From assembly GCA_005883175.1 (NCBI GenBank), contig VAYV01000053.1, forward strand, positions 1-7,625: a stretch of 7,625 bases of DNA, in the 5' to 3' direction. This DNA comes from Actinomycetota bacterium. Its GTDB lineage: Bacteria > Actinomycetota > AC-67. The notes beneath the pieces are model-generated. The model made no database searches. It saw only the letters and a list, made by a program, of their open reading frames with translations, and was not told the DNA's origin. The position numbers and the translations under genes are program-made. This document shows positions 6,162 through 7,625 of the stretch, in pieces; the stretch's first letter is position 1; each line of letters opens with the position of its first letter.

Positions 6162-6190
6162 AGTATAGGTGCGGGCGAAGCGGTCTCCAA
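6162..6190 (-). promoter_or_regulatory. Probable sigma-70-type promoter for the rodZ-pgsA-cinA-thpR unit
   Basis: In the gap after ftsK, the minus strand has TTGGAG (6190-6185), a 17-bp spacer and TATACT (6167-6162). The -10 is near consensus and identical to the recA proximal -10; the -35 agrees only in its TTG. A start near 6155 gives a leader of about 34 nt before the rodZ GTG. The rest of the 6122-6217 gap shows no clear terminator for ftsK. Confidence 0.55.
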
Positions 6191-6217
6191 GGTGAAGCCG
6201 AGCAAGGGGGGGAACCG

Positions 6218-7625
6218 TTAGGTGCGCGCGCGCATCTCTTCCAGCTCGTCGGGCGTGATGAGGACCTCGCGCGCCTTCGAGCCCACGCTCGGGCCGACCA
6301 CGCCGCGCTCCTCGAGGAGATCCATCAGACGCCCGGCGCGCGCGAACCCGACCTTCAGCTTGCGCTGCAGCATGCTCGTCGAGCCGAGGCCCGAGCGGAC
6401 GACGAGCTCCATCGCTTGGTCCATCAGGTCGTCGTCCGATCCGAGCTCGACGTCGCTCACGCCTCCCCCGGTCACGACCTGCGCGATGCCGTCGGCGTAC
6501 TCGGGGTCGCCCTGCCGGCGACAGAACCCGACGACGGATTCGATCTCGGGCTCGGTCACGTACGCACCTTGCACGCGCCGCGGCTTCCCCATCGATGCCG
6601 GCAAGAACAGCATGTCGCCGAACCCGATCAGCTTGTCGGCCCCGCCTTGATCGGCGCGCGCCATCTGCGCGATGCGGCAGATCGCGTCTTCCACGTCGCG
6701 CGGCGCGACCATCATCAGGTCGGCCAGCTCGTCGATGACGACGAGGATGTACGGCATCTCTTCGGACACCGGGAGCCCGTCCTTGCGGATGCGCCCGGCG
6801 CGCACCGCGTCGTTGTAGGTGTCGATCTGGCGCTGGCCGTTCTGAGCGAGGTCCTCGTAGCGGTTCTCCATCTCGCGCACGACCCAACCCAACGCATCGG
6901 CCGCGCGCTTCGGGTGGGTGATCACCGGCGCGAGCAGATGGGGCGTGTTGTTGTAGTGGCTCAGCTCGACGCGCTTCGGGTCGATCAAGATCAGCCGCAC
7001 CTGGCTGGGTTGCGCGCGCATCAGGACGCTCGAAACCAAGGAGTTGATGCAGGTCGACTTCCCGGCGCCGGTCGCGCCGGCGATCAGCAGGTGCGGCATC
7101 TGCGTGAGGTTGACGAGCACGGCCTCACCGGAGATGTCCTTCCCCAGGCCGACGAGCATCGGGTGCTGATCCTCGGCAGCTTTCGGCGCGCGCAAGATGT
7201 CGCCGAGCGTCACGAGCTCGCGTTCCTTGTTCGGGACCTCGATGCCGATCGCGGAGCGGCCCGGGATCGGCGCGAGCATGCGGACCTCGGGCGTCGCGAG
7301 CGCGTACGCGATGTCGTTCGCAAGCGACATGACGCGGTTCACCTTCACGCCCTGCCCGAGCTCGATCTCGAAGCGGGTAACGGTCGGTCCCCGCGTAACG
7401 CGCGCAACCGCGGCGTCGACGCCGAAGTCGCGCAACGTCGCTTCCAGCGCGCGGATCGTTTCGGTCGAGCTCTTCGCTCCCGGCGTGCGTGTGGTTCCCG
7501 CGCGCAAGAGGTCGAGCGGCGGGAGACGATAGGGAAGCTGGGCGGCGCGGCGAGAGATCATCGCAAGCTGCCCCGACGGTTCCGCTTCGATCACGGGTTC
7601 GTCGCCGGTGTCGTTCGAGATCTCC
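6218..7625 (-). CDS. ftsK: FtsK/SpoIIIE DNA translocase, C-terminal part, with an internal gap in the motor
   Basis: FtsK pumps chromosomal DNA through the closing septum. The visible 468 residues start at the window edge and hold the alpha/beta motor domains and the gamma domain. Counting from the first full codon in the window: LPPLDLL (34-40), TRGPTVTRFEIELGQGVKVNRV (77-98), Walker A GATGAGKST (183-191), LIDPKRVELSHYN (213-225), Walker B LVVIDELADL (294-303), and a winged-helix gamma domain around 400-468 (TSMLQRKLKVGFARAGRLMDLLEERGVVGP). After ICRIAQMARA (to residue 324) the sequence jumps directly to DQGGADKL. In family members roughly 43 residues lie between these blocks, including the ATQRPSVDVITGLIKANIPSRIAF-type core and the DSR-IL segment. 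The gap keeps the frame. As written the motor should not work. The stop is TAA at 6218. Confidence 0.96.
   Translation of the reverse strand, partial: EISNDTGDEPVIEAEPSGQLAMISRRAAQLPYRLPPLDLLRAGTTRTPGAKSSTETIRALEATLRDFGVDAAVARVTRGPTVTRFEIELGQGVKVNRVMSLANDIAYALATPEVRMLAPIPGRSAIGIEVPNKERELVTLGDILRAPKAAEDQHPMLVGLGKDISGEAVLVNLTQMPHLLIAGATGAGKSTCINSLVSSVLMRAQPSQVRLILIDPKRVELSHYNNTPHLLAPVITHPKRAADALGWVVREMENRYEDLAQNGQRQIDTYNDAVRAGRIRKDGLPVSEEMPYILVVIDELADLMMVAPRDVEDAICRIAQMARADQGGADKLIGFGDMLFLPASMGKPRRVQGAYVTEPEIESVVGFCRRQGDPEYADGIAQVVTGGGVSDVELGSDDDLMDQAMELVVRSGLGSTSMLQRKLKVGFARAGRLMDLLEERGVVGPSVGSKAREVLITPDELEEMRART

Noticed and set aside
5487..6887. A single 466-residue minus-strand protein covering the rodZ C-terminus and running into ftsK
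   Set aside because: Only the part below about 6005 looks like a real protein; the upstream part is the wrong frame of ftsK and of the rodZ HTH region.
1..7625. CRISPR array, insertion sequence, prophage or toxin-antitoxin system
   Set aside because: No regularly spaced repeats, transposase or integrase motifs, or small paired genes were seen; the visible content is core chromosomal genes.

Overview
The window is GC-rich bacterial chromosome in which every supported gene lies on the minus strand. Read right to left, the order is ftsK (3' part), rodZ (broken), pgsA, cinA, thpR, recA, recX and rny (5' part). The order ftsK-rodZ-pgsA-cinA-recA-recX-rny is a conserved core block of Gram-positive bacteria. 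Three things point to an early-branching actinobacterium (Actinomycetota), possibly a metagenome-derived contig: the high GC, the LexA box of the CGAAC-N4-GTTCG type, and a recA promoter resembling the mycobacterial RecA-NDp/PafBC type. The presence of RNase Y argues against the mycobacterial lineage. This placement is inference, not a database result.

Layout: the ftsK end (6218-7625) is followed by a 96-bp gap with a plausible promoter. Next comes a tightly packed unit, rodZ-pgsA-cinA-thpR (6121 down to 3136), whose stop and start codons overlap (GTGA, an 11-nt overlap, ATAG). A 193-bp control region (2943-3135) carries two tandem recA promoters. The upstream one has a LexA box filling its spacer; the downstream one resembles the LexA-independent DNA-damage promoter of actinobacteria. 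recA and recX are 8 nt apart. A 240-bp non-coding stretch with several hairpins and an intrinsic terminator then precedes rny, which runs off the left edge.

Functions: chromosome translocation at division (FtsK), cell-shape scaffold (RodZ), phosphatidylglycerol synthesis (PgsA), NMN deamidation/pyridine nucleotide recycling (CinA), a 2H-family RNA phosphoesterase (ThpR), recombination and SOS (RecA with its modulator RecX), and mRNA turnover (RNase Y).

I saw no mobile element, CRISPR array, tRNA or rRNA, and no obviously new multi-gene system. The points worth a second look are the two-promoter control region of recA, a structured RNA/terminator region before rny, and lesions in the two division/shape genes. 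FtsK lacks about 43 residues of its motor core, in frame. RodZ lacks the second half of its helix-turn-helix domain and is frameshifted. These could be assembly errors or real gene decay.
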